Source: Nocardia blacklockiae
GTDB lineage: Bacteria > Actinomycetota > Actinomycetes > Mycobacteriales > Mycobacteriaceae
Direction: 5' to 3'
NCBI RefSeq assembly: GCF_015477355.1
Contig: NZ_JADLRJ010000005.1
Coordinates: 310,001-374,000, forward strand
Length of the DNA: 64,000 nt
This document shows positions 45,794-54,119 of this stretch, piece by piece (positions within the stretch are counted from its first letter, which is position 1; the number at the start of each line of letters is the position of its first letter). The notes under the pieces were generated by a model, which ran no database searches, was not told the origin of the DNA, and saw only the letters and a program-made list of their open reading frames with translations. The translations under genes were made by a program, and so were the position numbers.

Positions 45794-47407
45794 ATGCTGA
45801 TCTTTCGGGGGGGCGCGCTGGGCGCTCTGTTGCTGGTTCTGGCGGGAGCTTTCGCCGCCGCGCCCGCGGCCCAGGCGCAGGAGCCGGCCGCCGGGGTGAC
45901 GATCACCGCCGACATCAAACTGAGCGAGGAGGGTCTGCTCGAGGTCGCCGAGACCGTTCAGGTGCCGCCGGGCGGCGAGTTCCACATGGCGGTTCCGCTG
46001 CGGGTCGCGCTGAAGGACAAGGGGGAACGGCGTTTCAGCGTCTCCGACATCTCCGCCACCGGTTCCGGCACGGCGAAGGTCGAGGGCGACCGGTTCAGCA
46101 TCGACGCCCGGCCGGGTGAGTCGTCCTACCGCTACATCGTGCACAACACGGTCAACGACGCGGCGGGCACGCAGATCTTCCGGTGGAGCGGGGTGCTCAA
46201 CACCGAGGTCGCCTCGATCACCGCGTCGGTGATCAGCCCGAGCTATCAGATGGGCATCGTCGACTGCAAGATCGGCCCCGCTGGGAGCCCGCAGCCGTGC
46301 GCGGACGTGCGGGTGGAGCCGGACGGTGTGCTGACGCTCTACAAGGAGGGGCTGAAGAAGGGCGACCTGATCGACCTCACCCTCCAGATGCCGCCCGGCA
46401 CCGTGCCCGCCAACGCCGACATCACCGGCGACGAGCCGAGCGCGTTCGCCGTCACCACGCCGGTGCTCGTCGCGTTCGGGGTGCTGCTGCTGGCGCTCGC
46501 CGCGGCCGGCGGGTACGTGGCGTGGGCGCGGCGGCAGGACGCGGCCGCGCTCGGCGGCCACGACACGCTGGACCCGGTGCAGCACAACGGGAATCAGGTG
46601 CAGTTCACCTCGCCGGAGGGCGTGCTGCCGGGCGAGGCGGGACTGCTGCTGGACGGGTCCGCCGATCCGAGCGACCTGGCCGCGACCGTCGTGGACCTGG
46701 CGGTGCGCCGCTATCTGTGGGTGACCCCGGTCAGCGATTCGGACTGGCGGATCAACCGCGTCAACCCGGCCGACGACCAACTGCGCGACTACGAGCAGGC
46801 CGTGTACCGGGCACTGCTACCCGAGGGCACCGACTCGGTGCTGGTCTCGGAGCTGCGCGGCGGGCGGATCGGCGGCGCGCCGGTGCGCGCGGCGCTGCGC
46901 GACGACGCTCTCGCGCGCGGCACCCTGATCGATCGCGAGCGCCGGGGCCCGGCCTTCTGGCTGGGCGTGGCGCTGGTGGCGGCGGGCGTGGTGACCACGA
47001 TCGCGCTGGCGATCACCGGCGGGCACGCCCTGGTCGGCGTCGCCATCGCGCTCGGCGGCGGCGCCGCGCTGCTGCTGCCGCGCTATCTGCCCGCGCGCAC
47101 CGCCGCGGGCCGCGAACTCGCCGGCCGGGTGCGCGCGCTGCAACGCGGACTGGACGCGCTCACCGCCGACCGCGTGCCGCCCGCCGACCGCGAACTGGTC
47201 TTCTCCCGCGCGCTGCCGTTCACCATCGTCGGCGGCCGCGCCGACAACTGGATCCGCACCTTCCGCGAGCTGAATCCCGCCGCCGACCGCCAGCCCGGCC
47301 TCTACTGGTTCGGCGGCCTCGACCGCGACACCGACCTGCACCGGTTCGCCGGGCACTTCCCGTACTTCATCACCGCGCTGGAAGGGTTGTTCGCCGCGAG
47401 CAGGTAG
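45794..47407 (+). CDS. DUF2207 family membrane protein
   Basis: A 537-aa predicted membrane protein. Signal peptide MLIFRGGALGALLLVLAGAF with a cut after AAQAQ; then a beta-rich extracytoplasmic domain (residues 30-220, with SYRYIVHNTVNDAAGTQIFRWSG) characteristic of DUF2207, one TM helix (about 220-245), a cytoplasmic winged-helix-like part (ATVVDLAVRRYLWV), and two further TM helices near 395-440. The C-terminus GGLDRDTDLHRFAGHFPYFITALEGLF is also typical. The family has no settled function. It is divergent from the tandem proteases, and convergent (24 bp) with the beta-lactamase gene. Confidence 0.8.
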   Translation: MLIFRGGALGALLLVLAGAFAAAPAAQAQEPAAGVTITADIKLSEEGLLEVAETVQVPPGGEFHMAVPLRVALKDKGERRFSVSDISATGSGTAKVEGDRFSIDARPGESSYRYIVHNTVNDAAGTQIFRWSGVLNTEVASITASVISPSYQMGIVDCKIGPAGSPQPCADVRVEPDGVLTLYKEGLKKGDLIDLTLQMPPGTVPANADITGDEPSAFAVTTPVLVAFGVLLLALAAAGGYVAWARRQDAAALGGHDTLDPVQHNGNQVQFTSPEGVLPGEAGLLLDGSADPSDLAATVVDLAVRRYLWVTPVSDSDWRINRVNPADDQLRDYEQAVYRALLPEGTDSVLVSELRGGRIGGAPVRAALRDDALARGTLIDRERRGPAFWLGVALVAAGVVTTIALAITGGHALVGVAIALGGGAALLLPRYLPARTAAGRELAGRVRALQRGLDALTADRVPPADRELVFSRALPFTIVGGRADNWIRTFRELNPAADRQPGLYWFGGLDRDTDLHRFAGHFPYFITALEGLFAASR

Positions 47408-47431
47408 AGCGCGGCCGGCCTCGGCGCGTGG

Positions 47432-48382
47432 TCACGGGTTCAATTGTGCTGCTACGTATTTCGCTACGTCGGCGATCATGGCGTAGGGCGGGGTGGCGTC
47501 GCGGGCCGCGCGGTCGGTCATGACCGCGAGGACGAGCGGGGCGGCCGACGGGGGCCAGAGGACGGCGACGTCGTTGGCGCGCCCGTAGTCGCCGTGGCCG
47601 GTCTTGTTGGCGACGGTCCAGCCGGACGGCACTCCGGCGCGGATGGTGTAGGCGCCGGTGGTGCTGCGCTGCAACCAATCCCGCAGCAGGGCCCGCTTGT
47701 CCGCGGGCAGGGCGTCGCGCAGCACGAGCTGCTGGTAGACGCCCGCCAGGGCGCGCGGGGAGGTGGTGTCGCGCGGATCGCCGGGCGGGTCGCTGTTCAG
47801 CTCCGGCTCGTACCGGTCCATCCGCCCGACCGTGTCGCCGAGGCTGCGCAGGTAGCCGGTGAGCTGGGCGGGACCGCCGATGTCGCGCAGCAGCAGATTG
47901 CCGGCCGTGCCGTCGCTGAAACGGATCGCGGCGTCGCAGAGTTCGCGGATCGTCATGCCGGTGTCGACGCGGTCCTGCGCGATGGGGGAGATCGAGTTCA
48001 CGTCCGCCCGGGTGAAGCGGACGACCGTGTCCAAGTAGGACAGCGCGCGCTGCTGCAGCACCGCCGCCGCGGCCGGCGCCTTGAACGTGGAGCAGAACGC
48101 GAACCGGTCCTCGGCGCGGTACGCCAGCGCGACGGCGGTCCCGGTGGCCAGCGCGTAAACACCCAGTCGCGCATCGTATTTCCGCTCGAGCCCGGCGAAG
48201 TACTCCTCGGCCGCCGCCGGGTCCACCCGCGTGCTCGACACCGGATCGGCGCGGGTCGGCGCGGTGGTGTGCGCGCCGGTTCCCGCGCACGCCGCCGCGG
48301 GCAACCCCAGCGCGCCCAGCAGCAGAGCGCGGCGGCCGACACCGGGACGCCCGGAACGCGGCGCTTTCCGTTCATCGGTCAC
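47432..48382 (-). CDS. Class A beta-lactamase, Tat-type lipoprotein
   Basis: A 316-aa serine beta-lactamase. The N-terminus has a twin-arginine signal (GVGRRALLLGALGLPAAAC) with a lipobox-like cysteine, so it is probably exported folded and membrane-anchored. Catalytic motifs: FCSTFKAP (Ser70-Lys73), SDG in RFSDGTAGN (in place of SDN), RYEPELN (Glu166 motif) and ANKTGHGDYG (KTG). The SDG variant is also found in mycobacterial BlaC and accompanies broad substrate range. It would give resistance to penicillins and some cephalosporins. Start GTG 48382 lies 9 nt from the TetR stop and no Shine-Dalgarno is obvious. Confidence 0.92.
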   Translation of the reverse strand: MTDERKAPRSGRPGVGRRALLLGALGLPAAACAGTGAHTTAPTRADPVSSTRVDPAAAEEYFAGLERKYDARLGVYALATGTAVALAYRAEDRFAFCSTFKAPAAAAVLQQRALSYLDTVVRFTRADVNSISPIAQDRVDTGMTIRELCDAAIRFSDGTAGNLLLRDIGGPAQLTGYLRSLGDTVGRMDRYEPELNSDPPGDPRDTTSPRALAGVYQQLVLRDALPADKRALLRDWLQRSTTGAYTIRAGVPSGWTVANKTGHGDYGRANDVAVLWPPSAAPLVLAVMTDRAARDATPPYAMIADVAKYVAAQLNP

Positions 48383-48391
48383 CGCCGCACA

Positions 48392-48955
48392 CTACCGGGC
48401 TCGCAGGCCGTCCAGCACGATGTCCATCGTGCGCCGGACGGCCTGCTCGTAGGACTCGTCGGGGCGGACGTAGATCTGCAACGTCATCAGTCGGGCCACG
48501 TCCTGCGCGTCCACGTCGGTGCGCAGTTCGCCGTCGACCTGGGCCTGCGCGGTGAGGCGGGCCACCTGCTCGGCGACGCCGGCGCGAATGCCGCTCAGCT
48601 GCGGGTCGGCCCGGATGTCGGCGTGCAGGGCCGGTTCGATCGCCGCGGCCGTCGCACCCAGGCGCAGCTCGGCGCATTCGCGCAGGAAGCGCCGCAGCGC
48701 CGGCCACGCCCCGGCCTCCTCGCGCGCGGCGGTGGCGGCGAGGTCGGCCAACGCCTGCAGATACGCCTGGGCCGCCGCCGAGATCAGCGCGCCGCGGTCC
48801 GGGAAGCGCCGGTACAGCGTGCCGACGCCGACCCCCGCCTGGTCGGCGATCTCCTTCATCGGCACGTCGACGCCCTGTTCCCGGAACACGATCTGGGCCG
48901 CCGCCAGGATCTGGTCGCGGTTGCTGCGCGCGTCCGCTCGCAGTTGATCGGCCAT
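48392..48955 (-). CDS. TetR/AcrR family regulator
   Basis: A 187-aa repressor, start ATG 48955 with GGGAGGT upstream. HTH: RDQILAAAQIVFREQGVDVPMKEIADQAGVGVGTLYRRFPDRGALISAAA. The C-terminal domain carries CAELRLGATAAAIEPALHADIR and ends DIVLDGLRAR, as in the SbtR-like (TetR_C_11) group. It is divergent from an FAD monooxygenase gene at 49066, with two copies of a palindromic operator between them, and is probably the repressor of that gene and itself. It lies 9 nt upstream of the beta-lactamase on the same strand and may be cotranscribed with it. Confidence 0.92.
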   Translation of the reverse strand: MADQLRADARSNRDQILAAAQIVFREQGVDVPMKEIADQAGVGVGTLYRRFPDRGALISAAAQAYLQALADLAATAAREEAGAWPALRRFLRECAELRLGATAAAIEPALHADIRADPQLSGIRAGVAEQVARLTAQAQVDGELRTDVDAQDVARLMTLQIYVRPDESYEQAVRRTMDIVLDGLRAR

Positions 48956-48980
48956 CGACGGCACCTCCCGAATTAGAACT

Positions 48981-49032
48981 GGACGAATTTCTTCCACTTA
49001 GTGTAGCGTGGCGATGTGGACGAAATTCGTCC
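48981..49032. promoter_or_regulatory. Two palindromic operator copies between TetR and FAD monooxygenase
   Basis: ggacgaatttcttcc (48981-48995) and ggacgaaattcgtcc (49018-49032) share the dyad ggacgaa-N-ttcgtcc; the second is perfect, the first has one mismatch. Both continue into a cttagt extension, making about 24-bp direct repeats with centres 37 bp apart. Ideal placement for the TetR protein to repress both divergent promoters. Confidence 0.65.
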
Positions 49033-49065
49033 GCTTAGTCTGAGTACTTCGCCGGAGGCGACATC

Positions 49066-50178
49066 ATGAGCAAGAGCGTGCTGATTTCCGGAGCCGGGGT
49101 GGCCGGGTCGACGACGGCGTATTGGCTGGCGCGGAACGGTTTTCGCGTCACGGTCGTGGAGCGGGCCGCCGGTGAGCGGTCCAGCGGCAATCCCGTCGAC
49201 GTGCGCGGTCCGGCCGTGGACGTGGTCGAGCGGATGGGGATCATGCCGCGGCTGCGCGAGGTCGCCTCGGCCGTGGACCGGCTCTCCTTCGTCGACGCGG
49301 CGGGCAAGCGGCGAGCCGGGTTGAGCCTGAAGACCTTTCAGGGTTCGGGCGGCGATCGTGAGGTGGAGGTGGCCCGCGCCGACCTGGCGGCCACCCTGCT
49401 GTCGGCGGCCCGCGACGAAGCCGAGATCCGCTGGGGCGACACCATCACCGCGCTGACCCCGACGGCAGACGGCGTCGACGTGCGCTTCGAGCACGCCGCG
49501 GACGCGCACTTCGACCTGGTGATCGGCGCCGACGGCGTGCACTCGACGGTGCGCCGACTGGCCTTCGGCCCGGAATCGCGCTTCGTCCGGCACCTGGGCA
49601 TGTACGTGGCCACCCTGCCCGCGCACCGCGCGATCGGCGGCGAGCGCGAGGTCGTGATGCTGAACGCGCCGGGCCGGGCGTTCAGCGTCCACCCGAACCG
49701 GGGAAAGCCGTTGGCCGCCTTCATGTTCCGCCGGTCGGCCGCGCCCGGGTTCGACCATCGCGACACCGAGTCGCACAAGCGCCTGGTGATCGAGGCGTTC
49801 GCCGGGACGCTGGGCACGTTCGAGGACCACCTCGAGCAGGTGCGCGCCGCCGACGACCTGTTCTTCGACGCGGTCAGCCGGGTTGCCCTGCCGCGCTGGA
49901 CCGTCGGCCGCATCACCCTGGCCGGTGACGCCGGCTCGAGCCTGTCCCTGTTCGGGGACGGCTCCACCCTCGCCATCGCCGGTGGACACACCCTCGCCAC
50001 CGAATTGGCGGCCACTCCGCACGATCTTTCCGCCGCCCTGTACCGCTACGAGCAGCGGCACCGGAAGTTGGTGCGTCCCAAGCAACGCGGCTTCCTGGCG
50101 GCCTCTACCCTCATCGTCCCCGGCTCCCGCGCGGCCATCGCTCTGCGCAACACCGCCGCCCGCGCTCTCGGTCGCTGA
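49066..50178 (+). CDS. FAD-dependent aromatic-hydroxylase-like monooxygenase
   Basis: A 370-aa class A flavoprotein hydroxylase. FAD motif LISGAGVAGSTTAYWLARNGFRVTVVERA (residues 4-32), then DLVIGADGVHSTVRRL (the DG motif) and the second FAD motif LAGDAGSSLSLFGDGSTLAIAGGHTLATEL. Such enzymes hydroxylate phenols, polyketides or antibiotics (TetX, RIF monooxygenase types) using NAD(P)H and oxygen. ATG 49066 is preceded by GGAGG 8 nt upstream. Inducible expression through the divergent TetR repressor suggests a role against a foreign compound. Substrate unknown. Confidence 0.88.
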   Translation: MSKSVLISGAGVAGSTTAYWLARNGFRVTVVERAAGERSSGNPVDVRGPAVDVVERMGIMPRLREVASAVDRLSFVDAAGKRRAGLSLKTFQGSGGDREVEVARADLAATLLSAARDEAEIRWGDTITALTPTADGVDVRFEHAADAHFDLVIGADGVHSTVRRLAFGPESRFVRHLGMYVATLPAHRAIGGEREVVMLNAPGRAFSVHPNRGKPLAAFMFRRSAAPGFDHRDTESHKRLVIEAFAGTLGTFEDHLEQVRAADDLFFDAVSRVALPRWTVGRITLAGDAGSSLSLFGDGSTLAIAGGHTLATELAATPHDLSAALYRYEQRHRKLVRPKQRGFLAASTLIVPGSRAAIALRNTAARALGR

Positions 50179-50187
50179 CCACGCCCG

Positions 50188-50217
50188 ACCGCGCCCCGGC
50201 GGCGGACCGCGGGGGCG
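50188..50217. terminator. Hairpin between convergent genes
   Basis: Stem cgcgcccc/ggggcgcg (50188-50195 and 50210-50217) with a 14-nt GC-rich loop, located between the stops of the monooxygenase and the ABM gene. Probably a shared bidirectional terminator. Confidence 0.5.
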
Positions 50218-50227
50218 CGAGGACCGC

Positions 50228-50515
50228 CTATTCGGCGACGAGTCGGCGGATGACCATCGGCTCGGCCAGGATCGTCTCCAGCACACCGGCGACGTGCCGG
50301 AAGTGCGCGGTGGCGAAGTGTTCCGCGAGCGCGTCGGCGTCCCGCCACTCCTCCACCACCACCGCGTGGCCGGGGTCGTTCGGGTCGGCGAAGGGCTGGT
50401 AGGACAGGCAGCCGGATTCGCTCAGGGAGGGCTCGATCATGGCTTCCAGTGCGGTGCGCAGGCGGTCCTCCTGGCCGGTGGCTGCGCGCATCTCGGCGAC
50501 GACGTGCAGGGTCAT
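50228..50515 (-). CDS. Antibiotic biosynthesis monooxygenase (ABM) domain protein
   Basis: A 95-aa single-domain ferredoxin-like fold. HVVAEMRAATGQEDRLRTALEAMIEPSLSESGCLSYQPFADPNDPGHAVVVEEWRDADALAEHFATAHF is the complete ABM consensus (E, S-GC-Y, EW/F, A-H). ATG 50515 has AAGGAA upstream. ABM proteins include quinone-forming monooxygenases, haem-degrading enzymes and quorum-signal processing proteins such as YgiN/LsrG; the short form here gives no discrimination. Follows an aldo/keto reductase by 38 bp on the same strand and is probably cotranscribed with it. Confidence 0.85.
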   Translation of the reverse strand: MTLHVVAEMRAATGQEDRLRTALEAMIEPSLSESGCLSYQPFADPNDPGHAVVVEEWRDADALAEHFATAHFRHVAGVLETILAEPMVIRRLVAE

Positions 50516-50553
50516 GGTGTTTCCTTCGGTGGTCGTTCGGGTTTCGGCGGTGC

Positions 50554-51600
50554 TCAGTGCGGGATCGGACCCTCGCCCGCGCCCGTGCCGCGCAATGCCG
50601 CTGCGATGGCGTCCAGGTCGGCGTCGGTCAGTTCCAGTGCGGCCGCGCCGATCCACCCGTCGACCTGGTCGGGGCGCCGGGCGCCGACGATCGCGCCGGT
50701 GACGCCGGGCCGGGTCAGGGTCCAGGCGATGGCCACGGACCCGACCGTGGTGTCGTGTGCCGCGGCGATCGGGCGCAGCGCGTCCACCAGCGCGAGGTTG
50801 CGCTCGAGGTCGGTGGTGAACTCCGGGAAGTCGCGGCGCCAGTCGTCCTTCGGCAGGTTCGCGACCCGCTCGGCCGAGAAGGTTCCGGTGAGCAGGCCGG
50901 AGTGCTGCGGCTGGTAGACGATGCCACCGGTGTGATGTGCCGCCGCCCAGGCCAATTCGTCGGCCGCGCCGCGCTTGATGAGGGAGAACTGCGGCTGGAT
51001 CGCGTCCACGTGGGCGAGGGATTCGGCGATCTCCAGTTGCGGCACCGCGTGATTGGACAGGCCGATGGCGCGGACCTTGCCTTCCCGCATCAGGTCGGCC
51101 ATGGTCTGCCAGTACTCCTCCAGCGGCGTGGGTGTCACGGCCGCCGCCGCGGCGGGGTCCGAGAAGTCCAGCGCCGCACCGGTGTCCGGCCAGTGCACCT
51201 GATACAGGTCGATGCGCTCCACGTTCAGCCGCCGCAGCGAAGCCTCGACCTCACGGCGGACGCTCGCCGCCGCCATCGTCCGGATGGGCGATGCGCCGCG
51301 GTCGTTCTCGTCCCACACCAGTCCGACTTTGGTGAAGAGGTAGGGCCGGTCGGCCTCCGGCAGGCCGGCCAGGGCCTTGGCGACCACCTCCTCGGAGTGG
51401 CCCAGGCCGTAGACGGCCGCGGTGTCGATCCAGTTCACGCCCGCCTCGACCGCGCGGCGGATGGTGGCGATCGATTCGGCGTCGTCCTGGCCGCCCCAGG
51501 CGTAGCGCCAGCCCGCGCCGCCGACGGCCCAGGCCCCGAATCCGAGGCGGCTGATGTGCATGTCGGTGCTGCCGAGCCGGCGGGTGGGAAGGGTTGTCAT
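50554..51600 (-). CDS. Aldo/keto reductase
   Basis: A 348-aa (alpha/beta)8-barrel NADPH-dependent carbonyl reductase. The catalytic tetrad can be seen in IDTAAVYGLGHSEE (Asp, Tyr), FTKVGLVW (Lys) and IDLYQVHWPD (His). The NADP-binding end is GAIVGARRPDQVDGWIGA. It resembles the YajO/AKR11-13 type. Start ATG 51600 is preceded by GAGGAGCACACC. It is divergent from an XRE/MmyB-like regulator at 51744, a common pairing in actinobacteria in which the regulator represses the reductase. Likely function is detoxification of aldehydes or ketones. Confidence 0.92.
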   Translation of the reverse strand: MTTLPTRRLGSTDMHISRLGFGAWAVGGAGWRYAWGGQDDAESIATIRRAVEAGVNWIDTAAVYGLGHSEEVVAKALAGLPEADRPYLFTKVGLVWDENDRGASPIRTMAAASVRREVEASLRRLNVERIDLYQVHWPDTGAALDFSDPAAAAAVTPTPLEEYWQTMADLMREGKVRAIGLSNHAVPQLEIAESLAHVDAIQPQFSLIKRGAADELAWAAAHHTGGIVYQPQHSGLLTGTFSAERVANLPKDDWRRDFPEFTTDLERNLALVDALRPIAAAHDTTVGSVAIAWTLTRPGVTGAIVGARRPDQVDGWIGAAALELTDADLDAIAAALRGTGAGEGPIPH

Positions 51601-51743
51601 GGTGTGCTCCTCGGGTCTGTCGCGCCGTCCGTCGCGGCGCTGAGCACTACTTTCGTCCGGCGCGCGATGCGCCGACAGTGCGGCGGCTGCCTGGGCACCG
51701 CATGACCAGGAAGGGATTCGGCGGGCCCGGCGTTACCGATGAC

Positions 51744-52595
51744 ATGACCTTGGACCGTCGCGCCGAACTCGGTGAATTCCTGCGCTCGCGCCGGGCGCGG
51801 CTCAGCCCCGGGGAGGTGGGCCTGGTGGATCACGGTGCCCGCCGCCGGGTCCCGGGCCTGCGCCGCGAGGAACTGGCTCTGCTAGCGGGCGTCAGCGTGG
51901 ATCACTATGTGCGCCTGGAGCAGGGACGCAGCCTGCAATTCTCGGAATCCGTGCTGGACGCGGTGGCGCGGGCGCTGCGACTGAATCCGGTGGAACGCGA
52001 TCATCTCTACCGTCTGGCCCGCCCGTGGTCGGGCGACGAGCCGCCCGCCGCGCAGGAGGTGCGCCCCGGTTTGCGGCGGCTGCTCGACGCCGCCCACGAC
52101 GTGCCCGCCTACATCGTGGGTCGCGGGGTCCGCGTGCTGGCGTGGAACCGCTTGGCGGCGGCCCTGATAGCCGACTTCGGCGCGCTCCCGCCCGCGCAGC
52201 GCGACTTCCTGCACCTGGTCTTCCTGGACGAGAGCGCGCGGGATCTCTACGAGGACTGGGACGACAAGGCCGCCGACACCGTCGCCTACCTACGCCTGGA
52301 CGCGGCCCGCAATCCCGGTGACACCCACATCACCGCCCTGATCGACGAAATGAACTTGCGCAGTCCAGAATTCGCCGAACTCTGGCAGCGCCACGAGCTC
52401 AAGGACAAGACCCACGGCACCCACATCTACCGCCACCCCATCGTGGGCCGCCTCGAACTCGGCTACGAAACCTTCCGTCTCCCGGACGATCCCGACCAAG
52501 CCTTGGTAGCCCACCACGTGGAGCCCCACTCCCCCGCCGCCGACGCCCTGCAATTGCTGGCGACCTTGGCCGCCGAACAATCCCGGGCGCGCTGA
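51744..52595 (+). CDS. XRE family regulator with MmyB-like ligand-binding domain
   Basis: A 283-aa regulator. The HTH (residues about 5-75: RAELGEFLRSRRARLSPGEVG, RRRVPGLRREELALLAGVSVDHYVRLEQGRSLQFSESVLDAVARAL) is the strongly conserved form in which the HTH is followed by a MmyB-like (PAS-like) domain (residues about 95-280: VRPGLRRLLDAAHDVPAYIVGRGVRVLAWNRLAAALI). Start set at ATG 51744; ATG 51702 is also in frame, adding 14 residues that do not match the family. No clear ribosome site for either. Probably regulates the divergent aldo/keto reductase. Ligand may be a fatty acid or other hydrophobic molecule. Confidence 0.88.
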   Translation: MTLDRRAELGEFLRSRRARLSPGEVGLVDHGARRRVPGLRREELALLAGVSVDHYVRLEQGRSLQFSESVLDAVARALRLNPVERDHLYRLARPWSGDEPPAAQEVRPGLRRLLDAAHDVPAYIVGRGVRVLAWNRLAAALIADFGALPPAQRDFLHLVFLDESARDLYEDWDDKAADTVAYLRLDAARNPGDTHITALIDEMNLRSPEFAELWQRHELKDKTHGTHIYRHPIVGRLELGYETFRLPDDPDQALVAHHVEPHSPAADALQLLATLAAEQSRAR

Positions 52596-52607
52596 ACTGG
52601 CGAGTAC

Positions 52608-53873
52608 TCAGCGGGCGGCGCGGATGCTGCGGCGCATGGCGGAGAGGGGGTCGGCGTAGAAGACGCTCAGGGCGGTGACCGCGGCGGCGTGCTCCTGGAC
52701 GCGGCCGCCGAAACGGCTGATCCGGAGATCGGCCGGGGGCAGGGTGGTGCCCTGGGTGAAAGCGCGCACGACGTGGTCGATTCCGGGGCGGTAGCCCGTG
52801 AATGCCTGGCCGCCCAGCACCACTCGGTCCGGGTTGAACATGTCCCGCACCAGAGCGGCGGTGTGCCCGAGGATTTCGGCCCGCTCGATCAGCAGCTCGC
52901 GCGCCGGGACCGACCCGGACTCGGCGGCCCGGTACAGATCGGCGATCACCGGCCGCCGCGGGGCCTCGCGCTTGGGCACGATGCCCGCGCGCTCGGCCCG
53001 GCCCAGCAGCGCCGCCTCGCCGACCGTCGCCTCCAAGCAGCCGCGCCGGCCGCACTGGCATTCCACATCGGAGCCGGTGGGCAGGTGGGCGATGGACCCG
53101 GGGCCATTGGCGGGGGTGTGCACGCGATCGTGCAGCGTGACCGCGACACCCGCGGTCTCGCGGGCGTACACGTACAGGCTGGATCCGGGCCGCTGCTCCT
53201 CGCCGGGCGCCAGCAGCAGCTCCGCCGCGGCCATCGCCTCCACGTGCGCGGACACCGAAACCGGCAGGTCCAGAACGGAACTGAAGACCGCCGCCACCGG
53301 CGCGGCGCGCCAGGCCAGGCGCGGATGGTCGACGACCCCGGCGGCGGGATCGACCCGCCCGGCCAGCGCGACACCGGTCCACAGCGGACGGCGGCGCGGC
53401 AGCCGATCGAGGAAGGCCTTGGCGCTGCGGGCGATGATGGTGAGCGCGGCGTCCTGCCCGGCCTGCGGGGTGGCGATCTCCAGGCCGCCGAGGATGCGCC
53501 CGGACAGGTCGGCGGCGATGATGCGGGTCACCGTGGCGCCGATGTGCACGCCGAGCGTGGCGTAGGTGTCGGTGTCCACCTCGAACGGCACGCGGGGGCG
53601 GCCGACGGCGCCGGAGGCGGTGAGGTCGGCCCGCTCGCGCAGCAGCCCGACCGAAAGCAGCGCGGACACTTGGCGATTGACCGTCGCGATGCTCAAACCC
53701 GTTGCCTGCGCGGCGGTATCGCGGAAGATCGGACCGCGGGTGGCGGCGCGCAGCACGGCGGCCGCCGGGTTGTCGGCGATCCGCAGTTCCGGCGGGACCG
53801 CCGGTCGCGGGGCGGCTACCCGGGTGGCAGCCGAAGCCGGAGAGGACTGTCGCTCGAGGGTGGGGCTCGTCAT
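52608..53873 (-). CDS. ROK family transcriptional regulator
   Basis: A 421-aa protein: N-terminal winged HTH (about residues 40-100; FRDTAAQATGLSIATVNRQVSALLSVGLL) and a ROK sugar-kinase-fold body. The ROK zinc motif is kept (SIAHLP with CQCGRRGCLEA), but the usual kinase active-site NDA is replaced by SAHVEAMA, so a regulator rather than a kinase. Start ATG 53873 with AAGGA 7 nt before. A 22-codon Cys-Cys leader peptide and a hairpin lie in its 5' leader, suggesting control by cysteine supply, and the divergent sulfur-type operon begins at 54343. It may sense a sugar or sulfonated sugar for that operon. Confidence 0.88.
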   Translation of the reverse strand: MTSPTLERQSSPASAATRVAAPRPAVPPELRIADNPAAAVLRAATRGPIFRDTAAQATGLSIATVNRQVSALLSVGLLRERADLTASGAVGRPRVPFEVDTDTYATLGVHIGATVTRIIAADLSGRILGGLEIATPQAGQDAALTIIARSAKAFLDRLPRRRPLWTGVALAGRVDPAAGVVDHPRLAWRAAPVAAVFSSVLDLPVSVSAHVEAMAAAELLLAPGEEQRPGSSLYVYARETAGVAVTLHDRVHTPANGPGSIAHLPTGSDVECQCGRRGCLEATVGEAALLGRAERAGIVPKREAPRRPVIADLYRAAESGSVPARELLIERAEILGHTAALVRDMFNPDRVVLGGQAFTGYRPGIDHVVRAFTQGTTLPPADLRISRFGGRVQEHAAAVTALSVFYADPLSAMRRSIRAAR

Positions 53874-53891
53874 GTCGGAATCCTTGTTGTG

Positions 53892-53910
53892 GTCCCGGCG
53901 CGGCCGGGAC
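53892..53910 (-). promoter_or_regulatory. Leader hairpin with alternative pairing partner upstream of the ROK gene
   Basis: gtcccgg and ccgggac (7 bp, 5-nt loop) fold on the minus strand just before the ROK ribosome site. The 12-mer tcccggccgcgc of its 5' half also occurs directly after the Cys codons of the leader peptide (53983-53994), so that upstream copy can compete for the 3' arm. Such arrangements allow translation-dependent switching; the direction of the switch cannot be read from sequence. Confidence 0.5.
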
Positions 53911-53976
53911 AGGTCGAACGTGATCAGCAACAAGGCAGCGAGAAGGGCCCGGCTCGGGATACGAGAGCGGCGGTTC

Positions 53977-54045
53977 TCAGCTGCGCGGCCGGGAGCAACA
54001 CAGCTCCCGCTGCCGCGGCAGCCGCACACCGAGCGCGATGGTCAT
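53977..54045 (-). CDS. Cys-Cys leader peptide upstream of the ROK gene
   Basis: A 22-codon frame from ATG 54045 to TGA 53977: it begins MTIALGVRLPRQREL, followed by two adjacent Cys codons (TGT TGC at positions 16-17) and SRPRS. Small peptides of this form (hydrophobic start, Arg-rich middle, late Cys) precede sulfur-assimilation genes in many actinobacteria and are annotated as putative leader peptides. The RNA after the Cys codons contains a 12-nt sequence repeated in a downstream hairpin. Interpretation: ribosome stalling on low charged tRNA-Cys adjusts ROK gene expression. No Shine-Dalgarno is evident. Confidence 0.6.
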   Translation of the reverse strand: MTIALGVRLPRQRELCCSRPRS

Positions 54046-54119
54046 ATACGTGACCCGCGTGGCATTCGGTCGGCTGGAGGACATGGCATCAAAGCTAACA
54101 TCCCATGTATCGAGGATGC

